From NCBI GenBank assembly GCA_964463695.1, contig CAYXCZ010000018.1, positions 1-64,000 on the forward strand: a stretch of DNA of 64,000 nucleotides, written 5' to 3'. This document shows positions 34,332-43,706 of the stretch, one piece after another. The translations under genes and the position numbers were made by a program. The DNA is from JALNZU01 sp964463695 (GTDB lineage Bacteria > Bacteroidota > Bacteroidia > Bacteroidales > F082). Position 1 is the stretch's first letter, and each line of letters opens with the position of its first letter. Under the pieces are notes generated by a model. It did no database searches. It was given only the letters and a program-made list of their open reading frames with translations, and had not been told where the DNA came from.

Positions 34332-34880
34332 ATGAGCAAACCGATAATTGCAACTACCTCATTAGCCGGATGTTTCGGCTGTCATATGTCGATTCTCGAT
34401 ATTGACGAACGTATTCTTCAACTCATTGAACTTGTTGAGTTTAATAAATCGCCAATTGACGACATAAAAACCTTTACAAAACCTGTTGATATTGGGATAA
34501 TTGAAGGTGGATGCTGCAATAGTGAAAATGTTGAAGTGTTGAAGTCATTCCGTAAAAACTGCAAGATTCTAATCTCTTTAGGTGAATGTGCCATTATGGG
34601 TGGCCTTCCGGCTCTTCGTAATGGAATACCTGTAGAAGAATGTATTCACGAAGCGTACATTGGTGGCCCAACTGTACAGCTTAACAAGGAGCATATCTTG
34701 CCAAATGATGATGAATTACCTATGCTTCTAGATAAAGTGTACCCATGTCATGAAATCGTAAAGATTGACTATTTTCTTCCAGGGTGCCCTCCACGTGCTG
34801 ATCTAATATGGGATGCACTCGTTGCTCTTATCACAGGCGATCCATTGAAACTACCATACGAAGTTATAAAATTTGACTAA
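34332..34880 (+). CDS. hoxY: [NiFe] hydrogenase small subunit HoxY
   Basis: A 182-residue small subunit with the proximal [4Fe-4S] ligands in LAGCFGCHMSILD, EGGCCNSEN, GECAIMGG and FLPGCPPR. It lacks the extra medial and distal cluster domains of membrane hydrogenases, typical for group 3d cytoplasmic enzymes. A partial Shine-Dalgarno (AGGAG, 34318-34322) lies about 9 nt before the ATG, uncommon here. Sits between hoxU and hoxH. Confidence 0.95.
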   Translation: MSKPIIATTSLAGCFGCHMSILDIDERILQLIELVEFNKSPIDDIKTFTKPVDIGIIEGGCCNSENVEVLKSFRKNCKILISLGECAIMGGLPALRNGIPVEECIHEAYIGGPTVQLNKEHILPNDDELPMLLDKVYPCHEIVKIDYFLPGCPPRADLIWDALVALITGDPLKLPYEVIKFD

Positions 34881-34898
34881 TCTAACCCCTGAAAAATC

Positions 34899-36359
34899 AT
34901 GTCGAAGAAAATTACTATAGAACCAGTAACCAGGGTCGAAGGCCATGGTAAGGTTACCATCCATATGGATGACAATGGAAACATTCAGCAAAGCCGTTTG
35001 CACATTGTTGAATTCAGAGGTTTTGAGCGTTTCGTTCAAGGTCGCCCTTATTGGGAAGCTCCCGTTCTTGTGCAACGCTTGTGTGGTATTTGTCCCGTCA
35101 GCCATCATCTCGCTGCTGCTAAAGCATTGGATGTGATTGTCGGAGCTGGAACAGGCCACGGACTTACACCAACAGGTGAAAAAATGCGCCGACTCATGCA
35201 TTATGGTCAGTTTTTTCAATCACATGCACTGCATTTTTTCCACCTGAGCGCACCCGATTTTTTGTTTGGAATAGATGGTGACCCTGCAATACGTAATATT
35301 ATTGGTATAGCATTGACCCGTCCTGAACTGGCTGTGCAAGGCGTTATGATGCGTAAATTTGGTCAGGAAGTTATCAGAGCTACAGCAGGAAAGAAAATTC
35401 ACGGAACAGGTGCTATTCCTGGTGGAATTAACAAACATCTTACAATTGAAGAACGCGATGAATTTTTGAAAGGTGCTGATCCGCTGAATGCAGATAAGAT
35501 GGTGTCATGGGCTGAAGAAGCTTTGGATTTCTTTAAGAATTATTACCTGTCGAATAAAGATTTTATCGACAATTTCGCCTATTTCCCAAGTAATCACCTT
35601 AGCCTTGTGCGTAAAGACGGTGCTCTGGATCTTTACCATGGAGTGTTAAGAGCCGTGGATGATCAAGGTAACAAAATATTAAATGACATTGATTATCAAG
35701 AGTATACGAATTTTATTGAAGAAGAAGTTCGTTCATGGAGTTATATGAAATTTCCTTATTTGAAGCAATATGGAAAAGAAAAAGGATGGTATAGGGTAGG
35801 GCCTTTGGCTCGTCTGAATACTGCTGATTTTATCCCAAGTCCAATTGCTCAGCGCGAATTTGAAATTTATAAAGCATTAACGAATGGTAAACCTAATAAC
35901 CACTGCATGATGATGCATTATGCACGTCTGATCGAAACTTTGCATGCTGCTGAAATGATTCGGGAATTATTGAATGATCCTGATTTACTTGAAGGAGAGT
36001 TAGTTACGAAAGGTGTAAAACAAAAAGAAGGAGTTGGACTTATCGAAGCTCCCCGCGGAACTTTATTCCATCATTACAGAATAAATGATAATGATCAGAT
36101 CGAAATGGCAAACCTTATTGTTTCTACTACTAACAACAATGAGCCTATGAACCGATCAGTGAATCATGTAGCTAAATCAGTGATGACGGGAAAAGAAGTC
36201 ATCACCGAAGGAATGATGAATGCTGTTGAGGTAGCTATACGTGCCTACGACCCATGCTTAAGTTGTGCCACACATGCTCTGGGTAATATGCCGTTGGAAA
36301 TAACCCTTGTAGATAAAAATGATCAAATAATTGATAGAAGACGCTCGCACGAAAGATGA
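34899..36359 (+). CDS. hoxH: [NiFe] hydrogenase large subunit HoxH
   Basis: A 486-residue catalytic subunit. L1 is RVEGHGK and RLCGICPVSHHL (first CxxC) and L2 is YDPCLSCATHA (second CxxC near the end), completing the four Ni-Fe cysteines. The residues after that His (LGNMPLEITLVD and on) form the C-terminal extension removed by the maturation protease. Sequence is HoxH-like rather than membrane type. It interconverts H2 and protons plus electrons and, via HoxFU, NADH. hoxW overlaps its stop by 4 nt. Confidence 0.96.
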   Translation: MSKKITIEPVTRVEGHGKVTIHMDDNGNIQQSRLHIVEFRGFERFVQGRPYWEAPVLVQRLCGICPVSHHLAAAKALDVIVGAGTGHGLTPTGEKMRRLMHYGQFFQSHALHFFHLSAPDFLFGIDGDPAIRNIIGIALTRPELAVQGVMMRKFGQEVIRATAGKKIHGTGAIPGGINKHLTIEERDEFLKGADPLNADKMVSWAEEALDFFKNYYLSNKDFIDNFAYFPSNHLSLVRKDGALDLYHGVLRAVDDQGNKILNDIDYQEYTNFIEEEVRSWSYMKFPYLKQYGKEKGWYRVGPLARLNTADFIPSPIAQREFEIYKALTNGKPNNHCMMMHYARLIETLHAAEMIRELLNDPDLLEGELVTKGVKQKEGVGLIEAPRGTLFHHYRINDNDQIEMANLIVSTTNNNEPMNRSVNHVAKSVMTGKEVITEGMMNAVEVAIRAYDPCLSCATHALGNMPLEITLVDKNDQIIDRRRSHER

Positions 36360-36820
36360 TCCAAAAAGAAAAGATTTTGGTATATGGTTACGGTAACCCG
36401 GGACGTCAGGATGACGGCCTGGGTGCTGCACTCATTCAAAAAGTCGACGAATGGTTAACATCTTTCCCATCTCAGAAAATTATCACAGATACTAATTACC
36501 AACTCAATATTGAAGATGCTGCTTCAGTTTCAGAAGCCTCAAAAGTAATTTTTGTTGATGCTTCCATCGAAGAAATTGAAAGTTTCAGTTTTACCGAAGT
36601 CAAGGCTTCGGATGCCAGGGTGGAATTTAGCATGCATGCCGTTTCGCCTGCCTTTGTAATCGATCTTTGTACCAAAATGTATGGACATGCACCCAAAGCA
36701 TATTTGCTTCATATAAAAGGTTATGAATGGGATTTCAGGGAAGAATTGACGCCCAAAGCTCAAACAAACCTTTCATTGGCTTTTGAGTTCTTATGTGATT
36801 TTTTAAAACCTTATCTTTAG
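36356..36820 (+). CDS. hoxW: hydrogenase maturation endopeptidase
   Basis: A 154-residue HyaD/HybD/HoxW-type protease that trims the HoxH C-terminus once nickel is inserted. Visible are the N-terminal GYGNPGRQDDGLG with its Asp, VIFVDAS and a His in SMHAVSP, the three expected metal-sensing positions. Overlap ATGA with hoxH implies coupled translation. The hyp genes needed for the Fe(CN)2CO ligand set are not in the window. Confidence 0.92.
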   Translation: MIQKEKILVYGYGNPGRQDDGLGAALIQKVDEWLTSFPSQKIITDTNYQLNIEDAASVSEASKVIFVDASIEEIESFSFTEVKASDARVEFSMHAVSPAFVIDLCTKMYGHAPKAYLLHIKGYEWDFREELTPKAQTNLSLAFEFLCDFLKPYL

Positions 36821-36859
36821 TAGTTTATAGTAACCGATAAAAATATAAATAGTATAACA

Positions 36860-37837
36860 ATGAATCTATCAACAACTTATCTTGGTTTACCGTTGAACAA
36901 CCCGGTGGTAGTAAGTAGTTCCAAATTAACAGGAACACTTGAAAATGTGAAGGCTTGCGCGAATGCCGGAGCAGGTGCCGTGGTGTTAAAGTCGCTGTTT
37001 GAGGAACAAATAACAGCTCGAATTGATACAAAATTGCGTAAAAATGAAATGTATTTCTGGTATCCTGAAGCTTCTGAATATATCCATGGAATTTCAAAAG
37101 GAGTGGGAGCAGAAGACTACCTGAGGCTTATTGTTGAATCAAAAAAGTCGGTTAAAATTCCTGTAATTGCCAGCATAAATTGCGTCAGTCCATTAGAATG
37201 GCCAAAGTTTGCGGCAAAAATTCAGGATGCAGGTGCTGATGCACTCGAGTTGAATATCGCTATTTTCCCTTTTAGCAAAGACCTTTCCTCTCAACAGATT
37301 GAGGATACATATGTGCAGATTTTGACTGAAGTTAAAAAACAGATCACTATTCCTGTAGCAGTCAAACTTGGACCATTTTTTACGAATACGATGGCATTAT
37401 CTTTTCGTCTGGCCGATGCTGGTGCTGACGGTTTGGTTCTTTTTAATCGTTTTTACAACCCGGATGTTGATATTGCTACAGCTAAAGTAGTAACCGACAA
37501 TGTATATTCAAGTCCGGATGAAAAATCTGTTTCCATGCGCTGGATTGCCTTGCTGAGTGCTAATGGTATCAACGCTGATCTTGCAGCATCCACAGGTATT
37601 CATTATTCTATCGGAGTTGCAAAACAATTACTCGCCGGTGCAACAGTGGCACAGGTTTGCACAACACTCTATCAAAATGGCATTCCTTATTTGCATGAAT
37701 TAGTGAACGGATTGAGTGATTGGATGAAAAAGAAGGGATATAAAGAAATTGCAGATTTCCGCGGAATGGTAAATAAATTTCCAGAGAATACTGCTGGTTT
37801 TGAACGTCTTCAGTATATGAAGAAAAATTTTGAATGA
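36860..37837 (+). CDS. dihydroorotate-dehydrogenase-like flavoprotein, atypical
   Basis: A 325-residue TIM-barrel of the DHOD/PF01180 family (LNNPVVVSSSKLTGTLENVKACANAGAGAVVLKSL, VIASINCVSPLEWPKF, VAVKLGPFF, DAGADGLVLFNRFY, LAASTGIHYSIGVAKQLLAGA). The catalytic NxSCPN loop of true DHODs is missing: the equivalent place reads ELNIAIFPF. It is therefore a paralogue, probably with another oxidoreductase role; such proteins are known from the neighbourhood of anaerobic energy genes. It follows hoxW by 39 nt. Confidence 0.78.
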   Translation: MNLSTTYLGLPLNNPVVVSSSKLTGTLENVKACANAGAGAVVLKSLFEEQITARIDTKLRKNEMYFWYPEASEYIHGISKGVGAEDYLRLIVESKKSVKIPVIASINCVSPLEWPKFAAKIQDAGADALELNIAIFPFSKDLSSQQIEDTYVQILTEVKKQITIPVAVKLGPFFTNTMALSFRLADAGADGLVLFNRFYNPDVDIATAKVVTDNVYSSPDEKSVSMRWIALLSANGINADLAASTGIHYSIGVAKQLLAGATVAQVCTTLYQNGIPYLHELVNGLSDWMKKKGYKEIADFRGMVNKFPENTAGFERLQYMKKNFE

Positions 37838-37871
37838 TTTTTGCCGTAAGGCCCAACCAGGTTAATGCTGG

Positions 37872-37902
37872 AATCCTGAATATGACATATTCGGGATTTC
37901 TT
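37872..37902 (+). terminator. possible terminator of the hox operon
   Basis: Stem AATCCTGAATA/TATTCGGGATT (37872-37882 with 37888-37898), one G-U, followed by a weak T-rich tail TCTTATTTA. Confidence 0.5.
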
Positions 37903-37906
37903 ATTT

Positions 37907-38038
37907 ATGGGCGAATGGATGTTTGTTTTGCTTTTATTGATTGTATATATAGTGCTGAAATTCAGTTGTCTGACTCTATATTATTTAGTCATCCTTGAGA
38001 TTTTGGTAGTCTATTTTTGGATCTACCCTGAATTTTAG
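37907..38038 (+). CDS. possible 43-residue hydrophobic peptide
   Basis: An ATG frame of 43 codons that is almost entirely one or two hydrophobic helices (WMFVLLLLIVYIVLKF, then LTLYYLVILEILVVYFW) with a Lys between them. It lies between the hox terminator and the ABC-F gene. Could be a genuine small membrane protein or a chance frame in AT-rich DNA; composition alone favours neither strongly. Confidence 0.3.
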   Translation: MGEWMFVLLLLIVYIVLKFSCLTLYYLVILEILVVYFWIYPEF

Positions 38039-38099
38039 CTCATTTTGACGTAAGTTTGCACTTCTAAATAATCATGCACTCTGCAACCTCATTTTTTTC

Positions 38100-40013
38100 A
38101 TGAACTATCTTTCTGTCGAAAACATTTCTAAAAGTTTTGGTGATAAGGTTCTTTTCGAAAACCTTAGCTTTGGCATCAGCAAAGGTGATAAAACGGCCCT
38201 TATTGCTGTAAATGGAGCAGGCAAAACAACTCTGATGCGGATGTTGATGGGCAAGGATGAACCGGATTCAGGTAATATTACATTTTCAGAAGGAGTGCGT
38301 GTTGGCTATCTCGAGCAGCATCCAAATTTTGATCCTGAACTCAGTATCGAAGCCCTGATAAGAAGTGAACATAATGAAGTTCTGCAGGTTATACGCAACT
38401 ATGAGCGAATAGCTTCTAAACCAGTGCAGGAAGATGAACAATTTCAGCATAACCGCCTGCTTGAAGAAGCATCGGCTAAGATGGATGCTTTTCATGCCTG
38501 GGATTATGACCGGCGATTAAAAGAGATGTTAACGAAATTTGGATTTGAGGATCTGGATCAACTAATTGGTAGTCTGTCGGGCGGTCAATTGAAGCGCTTG
38601 TCGCTGGCATTGTTGTTGTTGGATGAACCTGATCTGTTGCTACTCGATGAACCAACCAACCATCTTGATATTCCTATGATTGAATGGTTGGAGAAATATT
38701 TGCGTCAATCAGCTGTAACTTTATTAATGGTTACGCACGACCGATATTTTCTTGATAGGGTTTGCAACAATATCTTTGAGCTCTTTTTTAGTAAACTATA
38801 TCATCATAAAGGCAATTTTTCATATTACATCGAGAAAAGCACCGAAAGGGAAGAGGCTCTGGCAGTTGAAATAGAGAAAGCCGGGCAGTTGTTAAAAACT
38901 GAAACAGAATGGATGCGCCGCATGCCAAAGGCCCGAACTACCAAATCAAAAAGTAGAATAGATGCTTTTTACGAACTAAAGGAAAAGGCTTCGCAACGAA
39001 GAACATTACAACAACTACAGTTGGATGTCAAAGCGCAGCGTATTGGAAGTAAAGTGCTTGAAATGCGTAATGTGCATAAATCTTTTGGCGAGATAACCAT
39101 CCTGAATGGTTTCGATTATATGTTTACAAAAGGAGAACGCATAGGAGTAGTTGGGGATAACGGTGTTGGAAAATCTACCTTTTTAAATCTTATTACCGAA
39201 CTCGATCTGCCCGATAAGGGCCGTGTAATTAGCGGTGATACAGTAGTTTATGGCTATTATACTCAAAAGGGTATTCAATTCGATGAGTCGAAAAAAGTGA
39301 TTGACGTGGTGAAGGATATTGCAGAAATCATTCCTTCAGGTAGTAGCAATAGTGCAACAGCCTCGCAATGGCTTACGCGTTTTATGTTTCCTCCACTAAT
39401 GCAAAACCAACCTGTGTACCTGTTGAGCGGAGGTGAAAAACGTCGGCTTTATTTGTTGACAGTCCTGATTAAAAACCCAAATTTCTTAATACTTGACGAG
39501 CCAACTAACGACCTTGACTTGCTAACTTTACAAGCTTTAGAAGATTTTATCACTGATTATCAAGGGTGTTTGTTGATTGTTTCGCACGACCGGTATTTTA
39601 TGGATCAGGTGGTTGATCAATTGTTTGTTTTTGAAGGGAATGGAGTGGTAAAAGGGTTTATTGGAAACTACACCTCCTACCGGGACGCAATTGAAGCTAA
39701 GTTGAAAGAAGAGAAACCTGCTTTGCCAATTTCGAAACAAAAAGGGCAAAACGAGGATTTCAGAGCTGAAGAACGTCAAAAGAAAACAAAACGCACTTTC
39801 AAAGAACAACAGGAATATCAATCATTGGAACTGGAAATGAGTAAGTTGGAAGAAGAGAAGGCTTTGTTGGTTCATTCATTGGGTAACTCCGAAATGAATT
39901 ATCTTCAACTTAATGAGTTGTCAGAACGTATTACTGCCATCGATAACTTGCTTGATATAAAAATGGAAAGATGGATGTTGTTGGATGAAATTGGTGCTCA
40001 GAATAATGAATAA
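38100..40013 (+). CDS. ABC-F family ATPase (Uup-like)
   Basis: A 637-residue soluble protein with two ABC domains: first Walker A NGAGKTTL and signature LSGGQ (about residues 15-250), second Walker A DNGVGKST and LSGGEKRR (about 335-540). A linker between them (about 245-320, RTTKSKSRIDAFYELKEKA) and a C-terminal coiled coil (about 555-635, EEQQEYQSLELEMSKLEEEK) give the Uup layout. ABC-F proteins act on ribosomes; this group is linked to DNA transposition control and ribosome rescue rather than export, as no membrane domain is present. Confidence 0.92.
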   Translation: MNYLSVENISKSFGDKVLFENLSFGISKGDKTALIAVNGAGKTTLMRMLMGKDEPDSGNITFSEGVRVGYLEQHPNFDPELSIEALIRSEHNEVLQVIRNYERIASKPVQEDEQFQHNRLLEEASAKMDAFHAWDYDRRLKEMLTKFGFEDLDQLIGSLSGGQLKRLSLALLLLDEPDLLLLDEPTNHLDIPMIEWLEKYLRQSAVTLLMVTHDRYFLDRVCNNIFELFFSKLYHHKGNFSYYIEKSTEREEALAVEIEKAGQLLKTETEWMRRMPKARTTKSKSRIDAFYELKEKASQRRTLQQLQLDVKAQRIGSKVLEMRNVHKSFGEITILNGFDYMFTKGERIGVVGDNGVGKSTFLNLITELDLPDKGRVISGDTVVYGYYTQKGIQFDESKKVIDVVKDIAEIIPSGSSNSATASQWLTRFMFPPLMQNQPVYLLSGGEKRRLYLLTVLIKNPNFLILDEPTNDLDLLTLQALEDFITDYQGCLLIVSHDRYFMDQVVDQLFVFEGNGVVKGFIGNYTSYRDAIEAKLKEEKPALPISKQKGQNEDFRAEERQKKTKRTFKEQQEYQSLELEMSKLEEEKALLVHSLGNSEMNYLQLNELSERITAIDNLLDIKMERWMLLDEIGAQNNE

Positions 40014-40036
40014 TTCATATCTAAAAATATAATGTG

Positions 40037-40399
40037 ATGGAAACAAATGCCTTTGAAAGATTTATAAAGGATGTTGTCGCTAACGAAAAAGTTTGGTTAC
40101 TGCAAGCAACAGATGGCATGTTTGCGATGCTGGAATCGGATGATCGTAGGTCCTATCTAGCTGCATGGGATCGTCAGGACGATGCACAAGCTGCATTATC
40201 AGATGAGTGGGAAGATTATTCGCTCGTGGAAATGGATTTGAAAGAATGGATTCATTGGCTTAACGAGATGCAGGAAGACGGGGCCTGGATTGGAATATCA
40301 CCTGACAGCGAAGGCAAAGTGCTACCTTTAGAAGCCTCTGCTTTGTTGCAACTACTTATATCCGAAAAAAAAGATCAGAAAACCATGGGTGATTTTTAG
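40037..40399 (+). CDS. DUF2750 protein
   Basis: A 120-residue acidic protein with Trp-rich motifs (ANEKVWLLQATDGMFAML, RRSYLAAWDRQDDAQAA, LKEWIHWLNEM) that match the DUF2750 family of unknown function. ATG at 40037 is taken over GTG at 40034. It starts 23 nt after the ABC-F gene and may share its transcript. No catalytic residues can be named. Confidence 0.78.
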   Translation: METNAFERFIKDVVANEKVWLLQATDGMFAMLESDDRRSYLAAWDRQDDAQAALSDEWEDYSLVEMDLKEWIHWLNEMQEDGAWIGISPDSEGKVLPLEASALLQLLISEKKDQKTMGDF

Positions 40400-40405
40400 C
40401 GGAGA

Positions 40406-40756
40406 TTATACAGTAAACTTCGGTTTCATAAGTTCTAAATCTTCCAAAAGGTCATTCGAGTAGTTTCGTAATGATTCAAATAGCTCTGTCAGGCCTTCTC
40501 CGTCACCTTTTACTCCTTTAAGTTCGAGCTCCCTGGCATACTTTTGGGGTGCTTCGGCAAAAAAGTTCGAGATAACACCTTTCATGCTGTGTGCATCAAA
40601 TTTCAGTTTGTTGAAATCTTTCGCTTCAATATCTTTTTCTAGCGCAGCTATTCTATCCGGGTACTCCTGAATGAAAATGTCAATGATTTCAATTACTATT
40701 GATTTATCGAAATATTGAAAGGTTTCCATAAAGGCTTTTTCGTCGATTACTTTCAT
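40406..40756 (-). CDS. orphan Hpt phosphotransfer protein
   Basis: A 116-residue four-helix Hpt domain; the phosphorylated His is in FDAHSMKGVISNF (about 56). It relays phosphate between hybrid kinases and response regulators. No kinase is adjacent; the nearest candidates are the hybrid kinases at 47,771 and 52,317. Its 3' end faces the DUF2750 gene. That it serves those kinases is inference. Confidence 0.85.
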   Translation of the reverse strand: MKVIDEKAFMETFQYFDKSIVIEIIDIFIQEYPDRIAALEKDIEAKDFNKLKFDAHSMKGVISNFFAEAPQKYARELELKGVKGDGEGLTELFESLRNYSNDLLEDLELMKPKFTV

Positions 40757-40859
40757 GATTATTGCTTTGCTGTTTGTGCTACATTTTCAAATAAGGAATG
40801 TAAAAATAGTCAAATTGTTGTTTATACAACAAAATGGAGAATAACTTAAAGAAATTAGT

Positions 40860-43388
40860 TTAAAAGCCCATTAAGCTTCCAATCTGGTAGACGGCAAATG
40901 CAGCAAGCCAGGCAAGAGCCGTTGTGTAAACAGATGTAAATAATGGCCATCTCCACCTTCCTGATTCTTTTTTTAGAGCAGCAAATACCGCAATACACGG
41001 AAAATAGATAAGCACAAAAATCATGAAACTTAAAGCTACCAAAGGTCTCATAACTTTTTCGCCTTTTTTTGGCCCGCTATCATAGGTGTGATCCTGAAGT
41101 TTTTTACTCAAGCTTGCCCCGTTTTCTACTTCAGGATCAGCTTGGTAAATGACACCCATTGTTGAAATAACAATCTCTTTTGCAGCTGATCCGGCAAGTA
41201 AACTCACCCCCATTTTCCAATCGAAACCCAACGGTTGAATAGCTGGTTCAATAAAATGACCAATTCTTCCAATAAAGGAATATTCCTGCTTCATTTGATG
41301 CCTTTTGAGCTCCAGATTATGGATGGATTCCTCATATTCTGAATTCATCTTTTTTAAAGCAACCGAATCGATTAGTGCAAGTTGTTGTTCTTGCAAATCA
41401 AAGTTTTGAGTATTGATTTTCAGTTCCTTGTCAATTTCAGTATCGATATGTTTTCCTCTTGGGAAATATCCAAGTGCCCAAATGATTATACTGGCAGCAA
41501 GTATAATTGTTCCCATTTTCTTGAGATACTGTGCTCCTTTGAACCATGTTTGACGGTAAATGACTTTTGTAGTTGGCATGCGGTAAGGCGGAAGTTCCAT
41601 CACAAATGGCATTTCTTCCGTTCTGAATAGTACCTTCTTAAAAACCCACGCCAGCAAGGCTGCAAAAGCAATTCCCAGAAGGTAAATTCCAAATAACAAT
41701 GTCCCCTGATAGTTTGAAAAAAAAGCGCTGATGATAAGAATATAAACCGGATATCTGGCGCTACACGACATAAAAGGAATGATCATCATTGTAATAAGCC
41801 TGTCACTTTTATTCTCAATTGTTCTGGTTGCCATGATAGCAGGTACATTGCATCCAAAACCCATTAGAAGCGGTATAAACGATCTTCCGTGTAATCCTAT
41901 GCGATGCATCAGTTTGTCAACGATAAATGCGACACGTGCCATGTAGCCTGTTGTTTCCAAAAGACTAAGGAAAAAAAACAGGATGAGAATGTTTGGAAGA
42001 AAAACAATAACTCCTCCAACACCTCCGATAATTCCATCAATAACCAGGTCGCGAAGCATTCCTTCAGGAAGCAGATCATACATTTGACCTCCAAGCCATC
42101 CCATAAGCTTTTCAATCCATTGCATGGGATAATCACCAAGAATAAAAGTGGCTTGAAACATCCCCCACATGACAACTAAAAAAATAGGATAGCTTAGAAA
42201 TCGATTTGTTAGGATGCTGTCGATTCTCCTGCTTTTTGTTTTCTTTTCTTTGATAGCTTCCTGGTATGTCTCTTTTAAAGCCCCTTCAATAAAGCCATAT
42301 TTGGCATCTGCAATAACTATCTCAATCTCCTCTTTCATCAGCCTTTCAATAGTAACAGTTTCTTCTCTAACTGCGCGACTGATCGATTTGAAATTGATGC
42401 AGGTTTCAATGCGGGCACTCTCAACTTTGTCGGCTTCAAGCAGTTTAATAGCAAGGTAACGTGGTGAGATGATGTTGATAATAGCCTCGTTTCCTGGTGT
42501 GTTGAGAAGCTTTTGAATTCTTAAAATCGACTTTTCAATTTCAGGGCCGTAGTTGATGTGCACATGCCGAATGTCAGGGTCTTTGTCTTCATAAACGGCA
42601 ATAATCCTATCAAAAAGCTGCTCTATGCCAATTCCTTTGGATCCAACTGTGGGTATGACAGGAATTCCAATAAGCTTTCCAAGACTTTCATGATCAAAAT
42701 TGGCACCTTTTTCCTGCAGCTCATCAAACATATTTAAAGCAATAACTACTTTAATGTCCATGTCGATAAGCTGCGTAGTCAGGAAAAGGTTTCGTTCCAG
42801 GTTTGAGCTGTCGATAACATTCAGAACAATATCAGGAATTTCGTCAAAGATGAAATTTCTCACAAAAAGCTCTTCAGGGGAGTAACTGCTAATGCTATAG
42901 GTGCCGGGTAAGTCGGTGATTTTAAATGAGTAGCCGCTTTGGGTAAAAGTCGCTGATTTGGCTTCAACGGTGACACCGCTATAATTAGCGACACGTTCAC
43001 GTGAATTGGATGCATTATTAAAAATTGTGGTCTTTCCTGAGTTTGGATTACCAACAAGTGCTACAGATATCGTTTTACTTTTAATTAGCGGTCTCAGATT
43101 CAAAGCTTGTTCAAGTGTTTGAACTCCATAAAATCCTGAACCTGTGGTTGTTTGAATTTCTTCGCCTGAACACACCTCAATAAGACTTGCTTCACTTTTT
43201 CGTAAGGATATTTCATAGCCCATCACATTATACTCGATTGGGTCGCGCAGAGGGGCATGCTTGATGACTATCACTTGTTTTCCGGGCACAAAACCCATTT
43301 CTATGATACGTTTACGAAAAGCACCTCTTCCCTTCACCTTCGTTATAATGCCTTTTTCCCCTTCTTTGAGATCTGCCAATACTTTCAT
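40860..43388 (-). CDS. feoB: ferrous iron transporter FeoA-FeoB fusion
   Basis: An 842-residue protein. An N-terminal FeoA SH3-like domain (about 1-75; GRGAFRKRIIEMGFVPGK) is joined to FeoB: G-domain (about 105-270) with GNPNSGKTT, VTVEAKSATF, DLPGTYS and NMFDEL, a GDI helix region, then eight or more transmembrane segments in two Gate motifs, including LMGFGCNVPAIMATR and MSCSARYPVYIL. It imports Fe(II), fitting an anaerobe. The FeoAB fusion is characteristic of Bacteroidota. A TATTTTTG -7-like box lies at 43456-43463. Confidence 0.95.
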   Translation of the reverse strand: MKVLADLKEGEKGIITKVKGRGAFRKRIIEMGFVPGKQVIVIKHAPLRDPIEYNVMGYEISLRKSEASLIEVCSGEEIQTTTGSGFYGVQTLEQALNLRPLIKSKTISVALVGNPNSGKTTIFNNASNSRERVANYSGVTVEAKSATFTQSGYSFKITDLPGTYSISSYSPEELFVRNFIFDEIPDIVLNVIDSSNLERNLFLTTQLIDMDIKVVIALNMFDELQEKGANFDHESLGKLIGIPVIPTVGSKGIGIEQLFDRIIAVYEDKDPDIRHVHINYGPEIEKSILRIQKLLNTPGNEAIINIISPRYLAIKLLEADKVESARIETCINFKSISRAVREETVTIERLMKEEIEIVIADAKYGFIEGALKETYQEAIKEKKTKSRRIDSILTNRFLSYPIFLVVMWGMFQATFILGDYPMQWIEKLMGWLGGQMYDLLPEGMLRDLVIDGIIGGVGGVIVFLPNILILFFFLSLLETTGYMARVAFIVDKLMHRIGLHGRSFIPLLMGFGCNVPAIMATRTIENKSDRLITMMIIPFMSCSARYPVYILIISAFFSNYQGTLLFGIYLLGIAFAALLAWVFKKVLFRTEEMPFVMELPPYRMPTTKVIYRQTWFKGAQYLKKMGTIILAASIIIWALGYFPRGKHIDTEIDKELKINTQNFDLQEQQLALIDSVALKKMNSEYEESIHNLELKRHQMKQEYSFIGRIGHFIEPAIQPLGFDWKMGVSLLAGSAAKEIVISTMGVIYQADPEVENGASLSKKLQDHTYDSGPKKGEKVMRPLVALSFMIFVLIYFPCIAVFAALKKESGRWRWPLFTSVYTTALAWLAAFAVYQIGSLMGF

Positions 43389-43706
43389 GTTCTGAGGATT
43401 TTCGATTGATTGCTAAAAAATGCTGATTACTTTTAAAGGTATTTCTGCCAACTTACAAAAATAGGTGGATTTTACTATTAAATCTGATACCTAAATTTAG
43501 GTATTTTGCATTCTAAGATGTTAAAATGTTCAAAAAACCGGTCTTTCAAATGACCTGCTTCTGACTTTTTTGAATTGATCAAAATGCAACAATAAAAAAT
43601 GCAGAACCCATCCACCGATAAACTCTGCATTCAAATGAAGATTGGAAGAAGCTTTTACACAAAACAAGTTTTAGCCGAATTTTTGAAAACTTCTATCTTT
43701 TTTTAA
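43389..43706. other. intergenic region between feoAB and anti-sigma-like gene
   Basis: About 320 bases holding the likely feoAB promoter (TATTTTTG at 43456-43463, minus strand; no matching -33 TTG seen), AT-rich DNA, and the intrinsic terminator at 43591-43631. No open frame of note. Confidence 0.6.
43591..43631 (-). terminator. terminator of the sigma/anti-sigma-like operon
   Basis: On the minus strand AATGCAGA/TCTGCATT (43624-43631 with 43598-43605) encloses an 18-nt loop and is followed by TTTTTTATT. Confidence 0.75.
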
